A stretch of 64,000 nucleotides of DNA from Piper betle (GCA_033002965.1 JAURVB010009667.1:1-64000); one strand, 5' to 3'; shown: positions 20,410-33,355, counted from the stretch's first letter. The notes: generated from the sequence alone by a model not told the origin. Made by a program: numbers and translations.

Positions 20410-22330
20410 CGGAGTGCGAGACGCGTTACGGCCCTTGTTGAAGAGAAGAGTGGCAACCAAGGAAAGACCCTTTTGTGATCATTTGCTCTAGAATCAGATG
20501 ATAGGATCCAGAGCGTTTATGATGTCGTCATTGGTTACGCACACCAGTTGCTGTTTGTTTGTTTTGAAACGAAAAGAGCCGTGACAGAGACGAAGGGGCC
20601 TGACGAGTGAGTTGGAATATTGACTTTGTTCCATGCAGCTTATCTACTCTTCATACAATTATACATCAAAATCAATTAGTCTGCCATTATAAAAGTTAGA
20701 AACTTAAAATCCCTGTATATATTAACTTTTACATGTTGGAATTTTATTTTACCTTACGCGGTCCTCATCACATATATAATTTATATATTATAATCTAAAT
20801 ATATTAATTAAGTATATAATTAAGGATAACTATTATAGGATAGTTATTCTTATAACTTATTAACGAGAGAAGTTAAATATAATGTTATACCAAATAGACA
20901 TTTTTTTTGTCTTCGGCCATCACCTTTGAAATGGAACAAACTAGTTCTCAAAAAGACCAGTTATGAAAAACTGTTGTTACATGAGATATGATTTATTTAT
21001 TATAAATATATTTATATCTGATTTATATTTGTTATCAGAGCATTAATTGATTGAATTTTTCTTCTATAAATATTTTTTTTACAGTGAAATTTGTTTTTCC
21101 ATTTCATATCATTATTGTAATGATTTTGTAATAGAAACTTCTCATTTGTGAATTGATATGATGAAAATATTAATAATATCCAAGGAAGAAGACGCTTTAG
21201 TTTTTTACAGTTATGTCTTATTAAGTACTAAATGTTATATTAATGATAAATAAGGGGTGAAATATTTTTAAATCCCAATAAAAGGTCATATTGCTGAAAA
21301 TTTCTAATAAAGGGTTGAATAAATTTTAATAATTTAAAATAATGACCTTAAATGGGATGGATTGTTTAGTCATTCTGGGCTTTATTCTTATTTTGTGGGT
21401 CTAGAAATATGTAGTGGTTACTTATTTAAGGCCCAATTTTAAGTTATATTTTAAAACTCATGTTCTCGCTTAATTAATAGGTAATTATGGGTAATTTTTA
21501 TATGACCGATTTAGTAAATAAATAAATAACAGTCCAACAAACGAACTATAATGGACAGTTCAACAATTATTTATGTGTTTGTCCATATACACTGTGTTTT
21601 ATCTATAAACAATCCGATTAATTTTTATGAATAATACATAGTCTGGTCATGGATATGAACATTGACCGAACTATTTTAGTTCATATAGCTATCTATACAC
21701 CTACTTAATTATGTTTAGACAATAAAGTTAGCATGTCCATGAATTGTTTAGGGTGTTCAAGTGATGTCTAAGTTATCCATATGATGTCCAAGGACTATCC
21801 GAACCTAATTGTGAGATGTTCATTTATTATTGTGCATGTGATTGAGTATTCATATACAAATTTTGGGTTATTTGTATCTTTATATATGTCATGCATATGC
21901 ACGTGAAATGTTTGAACATGACATAATAGTTTAAATATATTATGTTGATGTTAAGTGATCAGTGCATTTTAAATTAATTTAAGAGTAGCTACAATATCTT
22001 TAATTAAGATAAAATATACATAAAGTGAAATATAAATCATATATAGATTTTAATACATCAAATTCTAATTAAACATTGTGATTATGATAATTTTACCCCA
22101 CAAGAGAGGTTATTATGATTATTTTGTTTAATTAGGGTGAAATAGAAAATATTTATGTTTCTTAATTAGCCTATAGACATTGAGAGATACTTGATATTTT
22201 TCTAATTTCATTGTTGAAATAGTACATGAATCTATTTTGTGTTAAAGTCTTTGCCTACAGGTAGATTTTAATGACATATTGATTCATTTTAGTATGTTTG
22301 TATTGGTAAGCATACAACTGTAGTGATGGT
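20410..22330. other. UGT upstream region and AT-rich DNA leading to copia 2
   Basis: No gene was seen. The far part probably includes the 5' end of copia 2, but no LTR boundary or matching 3' LTR could be recognised. Confidence 0.5.
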
Positions 22331-22389
22331 ATATAATGTACCTCAATATTTGTGATAGTAAGCATGATTATATGTTTCTTGCAGTTGTT

Positions 22390-23370
22390 TCATCTTTGAT
22401 AATTTCTGATGATAAATTTGAGGTTCCTTATTTAAGTGGTGATTATAATTATAAGGAATGGAGAGAGAAAATCCTTCTTCATTTGGGGTACATGGATGTT
22501 GACTATGCTCTTCGTAAGGATGAGCCTCCTGTTCCCACTGAATCTAACACTCAAAGTGAGAATTTATTATACAAACGTTGGGAGTGATCCAATTGCTTGA
22601 AATTGATGTTCATTAAGTCTCGCATTACAACTAGTATTCATAGGTTAATTCCTGAATGTGAGTCTGTCAAGGATTATATGAAGGCTATTGATCAACAGTT
22701 TGAGACTTCAAACAAATCATTTAGCTAGTACCTTGATGGCAAAATTGTCATTAATGAAGCTCACAGGCATTCGTGATGTGCATAAGCACATTATGGAAAT
22801 GAGAGACATTGCTTCTCAGCTTAAGTCTTTAGAGATTGAGATTTTTGAGTCTTTTCTGGTGCATTTCATCCTTAATTCTCTCCATTTCTGAGTACGGTTC
22901 TTTCAAAATAACTTATAACACAGAAGGAAAAATGGTCAATAAATGAACTTCTGACCATGTGTGTTCAAGAGGAAGGGAGATTGATTCATGATATAGGTGA
23001 AAGTGTACATATGGTGACTCATGAAAAAAGCAAGAAAGAAAGTCAGACGTATAAAAGGAAAGACAAAAGACCTATCCATTTTAATGACAAGAGGGAATCC
23101 AACTGTTTCTTCTATAAAAAGAAGGGACATATAAGGAAGGATTGTCCTAAACACAAGGCATGGCTTGAGAAGAAAGGTAATCTCATCTCATTTGTTTGTT
23201 ATGAATCTAATATGGTTGATGTTTGTCATAACACTTGGTGGATTGATTCTGGTTCTACAATCCATGTTTCGAATACCATGCAGGGTTTCTTAAACCGAAG
23301 GAAACTGACGAAAAGTGAACAAGACATCTATTCTAGCAACCTAGATGCGTTCACATGTAGAAGCTATTGG
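22390..23370 (+). pseudogene. copia 2 gag, zinc knuckle and protease remnant
   Basis: The gag part reads 'YLSGDYNYKEWREKILLHLGYMDVDYALRKDEPP' with a stop at 22585, then 'CESVKDYMKAIDQQF' and 'WSINELLTMCVQEEGRLI'. The zinc knuckle 'CFFYKKKGHIRKDC' has Tyr in place of the second Cys, so one metal ligand is lost. The protease site 'WWIDSGSTIHVSN' (near 23240) keeps D-S-G. Several stops and frame changes are present. Confidence 0.85.
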
Positions 23371-23475
23371 GACATGTAGACTTGTTTTAAGTTCTGGCTT
23401 TATACTTAATCTAGAAAAGACCTTTTATATTCCTAGCTTTTTAAAAACTTAATTTCCATTTCAAGACTTGTACCT

Positions 23476-24912
23476 TTGGGTTTTTATTTAACTTTTCTCA
23501 AAACACTTTTAGTATGTTGCATAACTCTGTTGTTGTGGGAAATGGTTCATATGAATCAAGGTTTATTTCAAATCTACTTGCAAGATGATGTCCCTTATAA
23601 CCTAATGGCTATACATGGTACTGCTGGTATAAAGTGTTGTGTTATGAATGAAAAATCCTCCATATTGTGGCACCGAAGATTGGGACATATCTCAATCGAA
23701 AGAATTAAAAGACTTGTAAATGATAGAGTTCTTAAAACTCTTGATTTTACAAATTTTGATACTTGTGTGGACTGCATTAAGGGAAAACAAACCAATATGT
23801 CTAAGAAGGGTGCTAGGAGGAGTTTTGAGATATTAGAAATCATACATACAGATATATGTTGTCCTGATATGGATTCATATGGTCAGAAATATTTCATCTC
23901 ATTTATCGATGACTATTCACGATACATGTATCTCTACATACTTGATAATAAGCACGAAGCATTGGATGCTTTTAAAATTCTTAAAGCGGAAGTAGAGAAA
24001 CAATGTGGTAAGCAAATTAAAATCGTGAGATCTGATCAAGGTGGAGAATTTTATAGTAGGTATACTAATGGTGGACAAGCACCTAGTCCATTTGTAAAAT
24101 TTCTTCAAGAGCATGGTATTATTGCACAATATACTATGTCTGGCTCACCAAATCAAAATGGTGTAGCAGAACTAAGAAATAGGACTCTGTTGGACATGGT
24201 GAGGAGTATGCTTAGCAACTCCAAACTTCCTCATTCATTGTGGAGAGAAGCCCTTAAGACTGCAACATATATATTAAACCGGGTTCCTACTAAGGCTATT
24301 TGTAAAACACCATTTAGGTTATTAAAAGGTTGGAAACCGAGTTTGAAACATATGCGTGTTTGGGGCTATCCCACTAAAGTTAGGGTTTATAACCCTCAAG
24401 AGAGGAAGTTGGACCTAAGGACTATTAGTGGGTATTTCATTGGTTATGCCGAAAAGTACAAAGGTTATAAGTTTTATTGTCCATTGAATATTGCTAGATT
24501 TGTGGAATCAAGTAATGCAAAATTTCTTGAGAATGATGTGATTAGTGGGAGTGATCAATATCGAAACTTAGTTTTTGATGATGATTATACTGAAAGTACT
24601 CCTATATTGGGAAATACACTAATTATTGTTAGTGACATACATCCTAATTGGGTGAATGTTGAACAAGTAGCTAATGAACAATCACATGAGGTTGGAGATG
24701 CTCTAATAGAACAAGTTGCTCATGAGAAAAATCAACAACTGGAAGTTCTTGAGCAACCGGTTGATCAACCACCTCCACAAGAGAACGTTGATGAACCATT
24801 AAGGAGATCAAGTAGAGTGAGAAAACCAGCAATATCTAGTGATTTTGTTATTTACCTACAAGAAATCGACTATAATATTGGAGAAAAAAATGACTCTGAT
24901 ACGTTTTCATAA
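23476..24912 (+). pseudogene. copia 2 integrase (long open frame)
   Basis: 478 codons without a stop. The zinc domain has 'HRRLGHIS' and 'CVDCIKGKQ'. All three catalytic acids are present: Asp126 ('HTDIC'), Asp187 ('RSDQGGEF') and Glu232 ('GVAELRN'). Then come 'LPHSLWREALKTATYILNRVPTK', 'WGYPTKVRVYNPQERKLD', 'GYFIGYAEKYKGYKFY' and 'LRRSSRVRKP' near the end. In a live element this would be part of one Gag-Pol polyprotein. Here the frame starts after a disrupted protease-integrase junction and ends at a stop at 24910 before reverse transcriptase, so it is not expected to be made as a working enzyme. Confidence 0.9.
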
Positions 24913-25630
24913 GCAATGGATAGTAATAATTCAAAATTATAGTACAAAGTCATGAAAGATGAGATGGATTCTATAGTTGCAAACCAAGTTTAGGATCTTG
25001 TCAAGTTGCCTAATGGAATGAAAGCTATTGGTTGTAAATGAGTCTTTAAAACCAAAAAAGATTTATTAGGCAACATTGAATGATATAAGGAAAGACTCAT
25101 AGCTAAAGGATTCACACAAAAGGAAGGAATTGATTATCGAGAGACTTTTTCTCCCATTTCAAAGAAAACTCCTTCCATATCATCATGGCACTAGTAGCAC
25201 ATTTTAATATTGAATTACATCAGATGGATGTGAAAATAATTGTCCTCAACGGAGATCTAGAGGAAGAGGTTTATATGAAACAACCTGTGGCATTTTCTTG
25301 AATTGATAGTGAGCATCTTAGTTATAAGCTTAAGAAATTGATATATGGACTCAAACAGGCCTCCTGTCTATGGCATCTTAAATTCTACAATGTAATTCAA
25401 TGTATATACCACAAGGTTAGTGGGAGTAAGATTATTTTTCTTGTCTTATATGTTGATGATATATTGATTACAACTAATGATATGGGATTGTTACATGAAG
25501 TAAAAAGTTTCTCTCTGAACATTTTGATATGAAGAATATGGGTTAAGCGTCTTATGCCATTGGCATTAAGATTCATAGAGATAAATTTCAAGGTGTCTTT
25601 TGTTTATCTCAAAAGGTCTATATTAGTAAG
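24913..25630 (+). pseudogene. copia 2 reverse transcriptase remnant
   Basis: Broken frames read 'MKDEMDSIVANQV', 'LVKLPNGMKAIGCK', 'VFKTKKDLLGNIE', '[19 protein letters not shown]', 'MDVKIIVLNGDLEEEVYM' and 'MIYGLKQASCLWHLKFY', then YVDD at 25449-25460. The domain runs into the solo LTR at 25631. Confidence 0.85.
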
Positions 25631-26648
25631 TGTAACGACCCGCCCGTTCCGAGCCACAAGCCAAGTGTTACTATATGAAACTAACTGTCTCATAAATTAA
25701 TTTTATATTAATTTTCAAGATTTTAAACAAACTTGTGACATAAAATTTAATATAACAAATGCTCGAATAATCTAAGCCCTATGAAACAAACCCAAATCCC
25801 ACTGCCATGCAAAAAATCTAAAAGTCTAATAACAGATAAGAAAAAATTTTCAAAAGTCTAATAACAGAGTCCTTTAGTTGTCCAATTCTACCCATCTTTC
25901 CATGCTCATACTTGCGGAGGCAATTCTGCATTAGTGATAAAAATACTAAGTCATATAACTATAAGAAACAAGTTAATATATTCCACAACATCATTAAGTA
26001 AACCTTTTACTATGCCGGCTACAATCTCACGTATGCGCACACACACTACATGGCCCACGGCCTGTAGTTACCAATATTTGCCATTGACTATACAGTACCT
26101 AGAATTGTGATAAGGCACCTGCAACTACGACACACGACCCTATTATAAATGAAACTTCTTTAAAGCCTTCCCTTTTTAAGCCAAATGGGCTCACAAACTA
26201 TCCAAAGGATGTTTCATTTAACATCAAAAGAATTCTCCTTTATATAGAAGAATATGTGTGAAATTCAAGAAGTCAATATATTAATTTTTTATAATATGTG
26301 TGGAATTCAAGAAGTCACTATATTAAACTTTTATAGAAAAGAACATAATCACACATAACTATATTAAATACCAATCATTTGTGTGATAACGAAAAATCAA
26401 AAACTTACTATCGAGTTTAATGTGAATGGGTGTTAAATCCCACTTACAACTCCCAATCCCAAAAATTAATTAAATAAAACTTATTTAAAACTATCCATAG
26501 ATACCATTATACCGATATGCTAAAGGTACTAATTGATAATTTATGATATTAATTTCCAAGAATTAATTTAATTAAATAATATTTAAGATTTGTTCTAAGA
26601 TTTACAAAACTCTAAATAAAATAACCTAATTATTTTCGGGGTTTTACA
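25631..26648 (-). mobile_element. Solo LTR, family B, nested in copia 2
   Basis: Starts TGTAACGACCCGC and ends GGGGTTTTACA, with a perfect 5-bp duplication GTAAG at 25626-25630 and 26649-26653. Related to 53085-53501, 53917-55156 and (inverted) 63347-64000. Orientation follows the PBS/PPT layout of the 53 kb element. 1018 bp, non-coding. Confidence 0.93.
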
Positions 26649-26653
26649 GTAAG

Positions 26654-27470
26654 CTTCTCAAGAGATTTCAAATAAGTAATTATTTATCTTTAGTAGCTCA
26701 TATAGTGAAAGAAGACAATTTTAATTTGGATCAATGTCTGAAAAATGATCTTGAGAGTTAACAAATAAAAAACATTCCATATGCTTCAGTTGTTGGAAGT
26801 CTTATGTATGTGCAAGTCTATACGAGGCCAGGCATTGCATTTATTGTTCGAATGTTAGGGAGATATAAAAGTAATCCTGACATTTATCATTGGAGAGCTG
26901 TAAAGAAAGTTATGAGGTACCTTCAAGGAACTAAAGATTACATGCTTACATATAAAAGATCTTCTAATTTGGAGGTCATTAGATACTCGGATTTGGATTA
27001 CGTTGGTTGCACAGATTCTCGTAAATCCACATATGAATACATCTTCATGCTTACTAATAGAGTTGTATCGTAGAGAAGTGTAAAACAAACTTTAGTTTTC
27101 ACTTCTACTTTGGAAACCGAATTCATTGCAAGTTTTGAGGCTACATCACATGCTATTTGGTTGAAGAATTTCATGTCTGGCCTTCGAGTTGTTGAGTCTA
27201 TTTCAAGGCCATTGAAGATGTATTGTGATAATTCAGCTATTGTGTTCTTCGCTAAAAATAATAAAAGTGGAAGTTGAAATAAATATATCAATATTAAGTA
27301 TTTAGCTGGTAGAGAGTACATTAAAGCAAATGAAGTGTTCATTGAACACATTAGCACTAAAATGATGATTGCAGATCCTTTGATGAAAGGATGTCACCAA
27401 AGATGTTCAAGGATCATGTAGCCCGTATTAGACTTGTTGAATTTCAAGCTTGATATGTGATGCCTAAGTA
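26654..27470 (+). pseudogene. copia 2 RNase H remnant
   Basis: Reads 'FNLDQCLKND', 'GSLMYVQVYTRPGIAFIVRMLGRY', 'HWRAVKKVMRYLQGTKDYMLTYKRS', 'DLDYVGCTDSRKSTYEYIF' with Leu for the expected Ser, and later 'SALEAEFIA'-like and 'MYCDNSAIV' pieces. It stops at 27073 and in later frames. It ends with 'FKDHVARIRLV', the usual copia tail, just before the gypsy LTR. Confidence 0.85.
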
Positions 27471-27475
27471 TATAG

Positions 27476-27807
27476 TGTGACACCCCAAATTAGGTTTGCT
27501 ATTAACCAAATTGGAAATATGACGGAGGACCAAACTGATTCTCAATTTGATTAATTTGGTCAACCCAAAGTTAAGCGGAAAGGACCTACTCTAAACGTCA
27601 TAAGATGAAAATGCATGCCATTGTGAGTGTATGAAATGTACAACCTAGCAGGATGCTACGTGAATGTTATATTGACTAAAAAAAGAATCACACCAAAAAT
27701 AAAAATCACGCTGCAATTGATTTAAATATTATAAAAATCCTATAAATAGATGGACAGAGTTTCCCCTAAAAGTGCAATAAGGAAACCACCTTGTCCATCA
27801 TTATATC

Positions 27808-27846
<39 letters not shown>

Positions 27847-28077
27847 GATAGAAAAACATGACACAACATCACATTCTATTAACATCGCATCATTTCCAAG
27901 TCATAATCCCCGACTGGGTCTTGACTCATCTACTACTCATATTCCCATGGCTAGAAGTTTACTAACTTCATTCATAAAACAAGTTAACCATATATTAACA
28001 TCATCAAAATATTTATCAAAAGTTTTTACACATTCACCAGCATCACAAATAAGCATCCTATTGCCAAGCATGTGTGC
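27476..28077 (-). repeat. 3' LTR of the chromovirus (truncated)
   Basis: Homologous to 33531-34060, including a TA microsatellite (27808-27842). It joins the internal region near 28077-28110. There the minus strand has the 'TTTGAGGACAAAATTTTTAT' coding end and the purine-rich 'aaggagggaagg' tract typical of plant gypsy elements. Confidence 0.85.
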
Positions 28078-28159
28078 GTACATTGAATAACCTTCCCTCC
28101 TTATAAAAATTTTGTCCTCAAAATTTTAAATCAAGGAGGTTTAACTAACATGCACTATC

Positions 28160-28350
28160 TATACAACTGAAGTCTTGAGCTGGAATACCTTGTCAAGTAG
28201 CTGTTTGCTCAAACCATTTTGGGTATCTCCTCTTGATCTCATCTTCGCGTTCCCATATAGATTCTTCAACTCCTCGTTGAGTCCACTGCACTCGTACCAA
28301 GGGAATTTCCTTTTGTCTGAGAATCTTCATCCTACGATCGATGATCTTCA
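28160..28350 (-). pseudogene. Chromodomain of the gypsy integrase
   Basis: The minus strand reads 'IPLVRVQWTQRGVEESIWERED' followed by 'EIKRRYPKWFEQ'. This is the chromodomain-like C-terminus that lets chromoviruses target heterochromatin. It is the feature that places the element in the chromovirus clade. This short stretch is still open. Confidence 0.88.
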
Positions 28351-29480
28351 CAACATCCTCTTTATATGTCAAGTCAGGACAAAGACCTATCTCTCAGAAG
28401 CTAATGATGTGAGAGTTGTCTAGATGGTACTTATTCAATAAGGATACGTGGAATACAGCATGGACGGCTGATAGGTGAGGCGGTAATGCAAGGCGATAAG
28501 CCACTTAGCCAATACGGTCCGAAACATCAAATGGGTCAATGTATCGAGGATTGAGTTTCTCTTGCTTACCGAATCTCATGTTTCCTTTAGTTGGGGAGAC
28601 TTTTAGGGAGAACATGATCTCCAACCATGAAGTGAACCACACATCGGTGTTGGTCAATGTAGCTCTTATGTCGGTCCTGAGCTGACCTCATTCTCTCTCA
28701 GATTTGCATCACTACCTCATGTGCCTACTGAATCATCTTTGGACCAACTACCATCGGCTCACTGCCTTGAACCCAACATACTAGAGATCTACACGACCTA
28801 CCATACAATGCTTCAAACGGTGTCATTCCAATGCTAGCCTGATAACTATTGTTGTATGTGAATTCCACTAAGGGCAAGTGCTCTTCCCAACTACCTCCAA
28901 AATCAAGCATACAAGCCGTGAGCAAAATCCTCAAGGATTTGGATGGCCCTCTCAAATTGCCCATCAGTCTGAAGGTGAAATGTGGTGTTCAACATCGACT
29001 CTATGCCCATGACTGAGTGAAATTGTCTCCAGAATCTGGAAGAAAACCGTCGTTCTCTATCCGATATAATCTCCAAAGGCACTCCATGTAATCGTACTAT
29101 CTTATCTCTATATAATATTGCCAAAGTGGTCAGTGGGTGATCCATCCTGATCAGTATGAAATGTGCACTTTTTGTCAGTCTATCCACTGTTACCCATACA
29201 ACATCTCTCTACTAATGGGTTTTAGGCAACCCGGTCACAAAATCATATACTATACTCTCCCACTTCCACTCTAGGCTCTCCAAAGGTTGTAAAGTTCCAT
29301 TGGGTCGCACATATTCAGCTTTCACATGTTAGCAAACTAAACACCTGGCGACTATGTCAAAAACTTCCCTCTTCAATCTTGGCCACCAATATGATCGCCA
29401 AACATCTTGATACATCTTCACTCCACCCGGATGCATTGCACACCTCGAAGTGTGGGCTTCATGAAGAATAGTGTTGTGAA
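28351..29480 (-). pseudogene. Gypsy integrase remnant
   Basis: Zinc-binding His/Cys pieces lie around 29330-29475 ('HTSRCAMHPGG', 'CLVC'). The first catalytic Asp is in 'VYDFVTGLP' (codon at 29242-29244). 'VDRLTKSAHFI' and 'IISDRERRFSSRFW' carry the second, and 'TDGQFERA' the Glu. Then come 'WEEHLPLVEFTYNNSYQASIGMTPFEALYGRSCRS' and the diverged C-terminal region before the chromodomain. At least three stops are present. Confidence 0.88.
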
Positions 29481-29599
29481 GTTCAGGATACTTGGGGCTG
29501 TCGGTACAAAAAGATGGCCTCTCAGTCTGACTAATCCATCTGCATCTCTAGCCAAATCTCTGTAAATCCCATGCTCTAACCACTGACTCTACTACTCAT

Positions 29600-31163
29600 C
29601 TTCTTCTTGTGCAGCCCTGATCCGTTCAAGTATACTCAGTTGAATTGAGAGCCTTGCCATCATTCCCAGTAACTACCTTTGGCCTGTGTCACTCTAAGTT
29701 ATTGAAATTTCTACTATTCCCTTTGAACTTCAAACTGGTTTCCTACTTTAAGCGTCTTATGCTACATTTGCCTTGCCCTCATGATATGAGATATCAATCT
29801 CAAAATCAGACAATAGTTTTAACCATCTCCTTTGTCTGTTGTTCAGGTCTTTCTATGTAAAGATATACTTCAGACTTTTTTAATCAATCAAAAGCTTGAA
29901 GGAAGTCCCATAGAGGTAATGTCTCCATGTTCTGAGGGCAAAGATCACTAATGCTAGTTCTAGGTCATGAGTAGGATAGTTACGCTCATGCACCTTTAGC
30001 TGTCGAGATGCATAGGCAATAAATTTGTCTCTCTAGGTCAAGACACATCCAAGGCCAACTCCTGATGCATCTGTCTAGACCACAAAATCATCATGTCCTT
30101 CTGGCAAAGTGAGAACAGGTGCTAAAGTCAATCTCTCCTTTAGCATCCTGAAGCTCTGTTCATACTCATCTATCCATATAAAGTGTTCCTCCTTTCTAGT
30201 CAGTCAGTCATGTAAGAGGGGCTGCTATAGAGGAGAAACCTTGGATTAATCTCTAATAATACCCTGCTAGACCAAGGAAACTTCACACCACTATTGGTGT
30301 TATCGACTGCTCCCACTAGACAACAGCCTCAATCTTCGTTGGATCTACTAATATACTGGCTGCTGACACAATGTGTCCCAAGAAGTTAACTTTTGAAAGC
30401 CAGAGTTACACTTTGTAAATTTCCCATATAATCTATGTTCCCTCAGAATCTGTAATACAGTTTGAAGATGCTACTCATGCTCTTCTCTAGATGAAGAGTA
30501 CACCAAGATGTCATCCACAAAGGCTATTACGAAGTAGTCTAAATATGTGTTGAACACTCACTTCATTAGTTCCATGAATGCTGCTAGAGCATTGGTCAAA
30601 CCGAAGGCATGACCAAAAACTCGTAGTGTCCATATCTAGTCCTAAATGTGGTCTTAGGAATATCTTCTACCATAGTCCTCAACTAGTGGTAACCAGATCT
30701 CAAGTCAATCTTCAAAAAGACCAATGTTGTGTTTAACTAGTCAAATAAGTCATCAATGCATGGAAGGGGATATTTATTTTTGATGGGTACATGGTTTACC
30801 TTCCTAAAGTCAATGCAAAAATGCATGCCACCGTCTTTCTTCCTCACTAACAATGCTGGTTCTCCCCATGGCAGCACACTCGATCTGATAAATCCCTGAT
30901 CCAAAGTGTCTGCATCTACTCCTAGAGTTCCCAAAGTTTGAGTGGTGCCATCCTATGCGGTGCTCAAAGATGGGTGTAGTTCTTGACATCAAGTCAATAA
31001 CAAATTCCACTTCTCTCTCTAGCGGCAAACCAGTGATCTCATCTGGAAAAACATCTATGAATTCCCTCACCACTGGAATCTGCTCAATACAAGACCTATC
31101 CTCTAGACCATTCAGCTCGGTCAGTGCTAACGTTGCCATCACTAACTCATAAACTCTGTCCAA
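29600..31163 (-). pseudogene. Gypsy reverse transcriptase and RNase H remnant
   Basis: From the right: 'IPVVREFIDVFPDEITGLPLERE', the usual lead-in to reverse transcriptase. Next '[21 protein letters not shown]', then the catalytic FVDD at 30510-30521 followed by 'ILVYS'. RNase H has 'TDASGVGLG' at 30051-30075, '[18 protein letters not shown]' and 'WRHYLYG'. Many stops and shifts are present. Confidence 0.88.
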
Positions 31164-31870
31164 CTATCTCACTACACTCTTATGGGAGATCCGACCTCGT
31201 TCTCTTTCTCTGCGCTAACCCTGGAAGAAAAAGCAGTGCCTTCTACAATGGAAAGTCACCCTCTTCCTTTGGCAATCTATCAAAGTGCCCTATATGGACA
31301 TCCAATCCATTCTGAAGATCACATCGAACTCCATCATCCTGAACAGTATCAAATCTGCTACTAATTTTTGTTGTTGAATTTCAACAGGGACACCATGCAC
31401 ACACTCCCCCATAGCTATAACTCTACTAACAAGAGTGTAAAATAATAATGAATGTCCTAAATCCTCTCTCTTACCTCCAATCCTATCTGTGTGTGTGTGT
31501 GATATAAAAGAATGTGTGTAGCCATAATCAAATAAAACTCATGCAGGTACAGAACCAATGAGAAGCGTACCTATCATGACAGTCGTATCTTCCAATGCTT
31601 CTACGACTGTGGCTGCGTACATCGTAATAAGGTGCTATTGCTGGGCGTACTACTTGCGATGCATGCTGTATGCCCCTTGTTGTCTAGCCTATCCTACAAC
31701 CATCATTCCTCTCTTATTTTGTCCCCTCTATTGCTCCTGTCTCTGCAACTGTTGATCACTGCCTCGTTGTCCTTGACCTTGGCCTTGTTTGCCTCTCTGC
31801 TGTCATTGTGGCAAGGGTGCTAGAAGTACTACTCACTATGGTGGTGCTGGAAGGGCTGGTTGTTGGCGTG
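31164..31870 (-). pseudogene. Gypsy protease region remnant
   Basis: The minus strand around 31503-31537 reads 'VLFDYGYTHSFI', a decayed form of the 'LFDSGATHSF' protease site with D-S-G lost. The flanking sequence is the low-complexity linker between zinc knuckles and protease. Plus-strand frames here are shadows. Confidence 0.7.
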
Positions 31871-32060
31871 GTGCATTTAGACATGCTACTACCCGATGTC
31901 CCAGTTGACCACAACTGAAACATGTACCGGTACCAGCTCTGTATACTCCAGGACATATTGTTGCCCGATGTCCTGGTTGACCACAACTAAAGCATGCATC
32001 AGTACCAGCTTTGCATATTCGCCCACGATGACGTCCACAGTTTTAACATGGACGGTGTCT
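31870..32060 (-). pseudogene. Gypsy gag zinc knuckles (three in tandem)
   Basis: One minus-strand frame reads 'NCGRHRGRIC', then 'ACFSCGQPGHRATIC', then 'TCFSCGQLGHRVVAC'. The last two are complete C-x2-C-x4-H-x4-C knuckles joined by 'RAGTGT'/'KAGTDA' linkers, so one looks like a duplicate of the other. The first contains a stop. Knuckles bind the element RNA. Confidence 0.8.
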
Positions 32061-33355
32061 ACCATCTTGGACTTGTCCATCCATTGCCCTCATAGCAAGT
32101 GGGTCATCTATTCGACCCTTTTGTTGTGTTCCCTGGTTGATATGGCCGAGTGTGCTACTACTTCTGTCCATAATCTAGGCGAGGTCAAGCAACTAAGACT
32201 CTCTCAGTCTCTCCTGCTACTAGCACTACATCTCCAAAGGTAGCAAAGACATTGTTCACATTGGCCACCCGAATATCATATTGAAGCCCTTCATAGAAAT
32301 GCTCAATTCTTCTTCATTCAATTGGCACTAGGTCTAGAGCAAATCTTTCCAGTGCTTTGAATCGAGTTTCATATTGTACCACTGTCATTTGTCCTTGCTT
32401 AAGCATATGAAATTCCCTTTCTTTCTTACTCTTAACATCTGGAGGAAAGTACTTCCCATTAAACTCTGTCTTGAATTCATCCCATGTGACATCCTGTGGC
32501 TGCTTGTAGGCAAAGGTGGAGTTCATGACTGAATCCCACCATATCCTAGCTTCATCCTGAAACGCTCTTGTGATGATCCATACACGGTGCTTCATGGGGC
32601 ATGCCATATTGCCAAATTCTCCAATTGTAGATGAGATCTCTAGGAAAGCTTTCTCTACATCTAGCTTTTCTAGGAATGGGCGTCCTCCATTCTTCACAAA
32701 CCGTTCATACTACCATAGTTTGAGATTCCTTGCATTTGCTGATCTGTCAGATCCTTCTCTGAGTTCAAAGTAATGAAGCTTCAGTACTATCCCTACTGGG
32801 GCTCTACCAAATCCTATAAAGCCACTACCACTTGATGTCTGTCTACTGCCTGCTACAGGTGGTACTACTGCCATTTGTACCCATCCCGGTCTGTAACAGG
32901 GCATTCAAAGGAGTTGTTGTAGGGCTGGTCCCCTGATGCACAAGTGGAGGAGGAGGCGGTGGCGGAGGACCCATGGTGAAAGCAGGCTCCCCTCACTCCT
33001 TGTCATCCACAGCTAGACTCTTTTCTACCTTGGCTATGGAGAGGGCTATCTACCGAAGCTCTCTCCTAAACTCCTCCAGTTTCTGTTGTATCTATGTCTA
33101 AGCCTCTACTAATCGGGCAATAGCTCTATCCCTTTTGGCCTGACGGCTACTCTCTTTGTGGCAGCTATCACTACATCGGCTTTCACTACAGCGGCTGACC
33201 GAGACTGGCACACTAGGGTTTCCTGATAGCAATGGGGCTCTCAGTTGGCTAGATGTCGTTTCATTGTGGGCAAGGCTATGACTTGCACGCTTGAGTGGTG
33301 AAGGCAATGGTGTTCTATTCTGAGTCCTGCGGGTCTGTACTACCATGGTTATCAA
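32061..33355 (-). pseudogene. Gypsy gag remnant
   Basis: Minus-strand frame 32697-32314 reads 'RAFQDEARIWWDSVMN', 'TWDEFKTEFNGKYFPPDVKSKKEREFHMLKQGQMTV' and 'YETRFKALERFA'. This is the core of a plant gypsy gag. Its N-terminal part is in other frames up to the ATG at 33355 ('MITMVVQTRRTQNR'). Confidence 0.85.

Larger units (their letters stand above)
22370..27475 (+). mobile_element. Ty1/copia retrotransposon 2 (degenerate, with nested solo LTR, 3' end lost)
   Basis: Plus-strand gag, protease, integrase, reverse transcriptase and RNase H occur in copia order. Solo LTR B interrupts it (25631-26648). The tail is cut at 27475 where the gypsy element begins. Flanking LTRs were not found: the 3' LTR is missing and the 5' LTR is unrecognised. 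The integrase frame (23476-24912) is unusually well kept at 478 codons, so this copy is probably younger or less decayed than copia 1. Confidence 0.88.

Noticed and set aside
31896..32243. Plus-strand frames over the gypsy gag
   Set aside because: The minus strand carries the zinc knuckles and gag motifs, so these are shadows.
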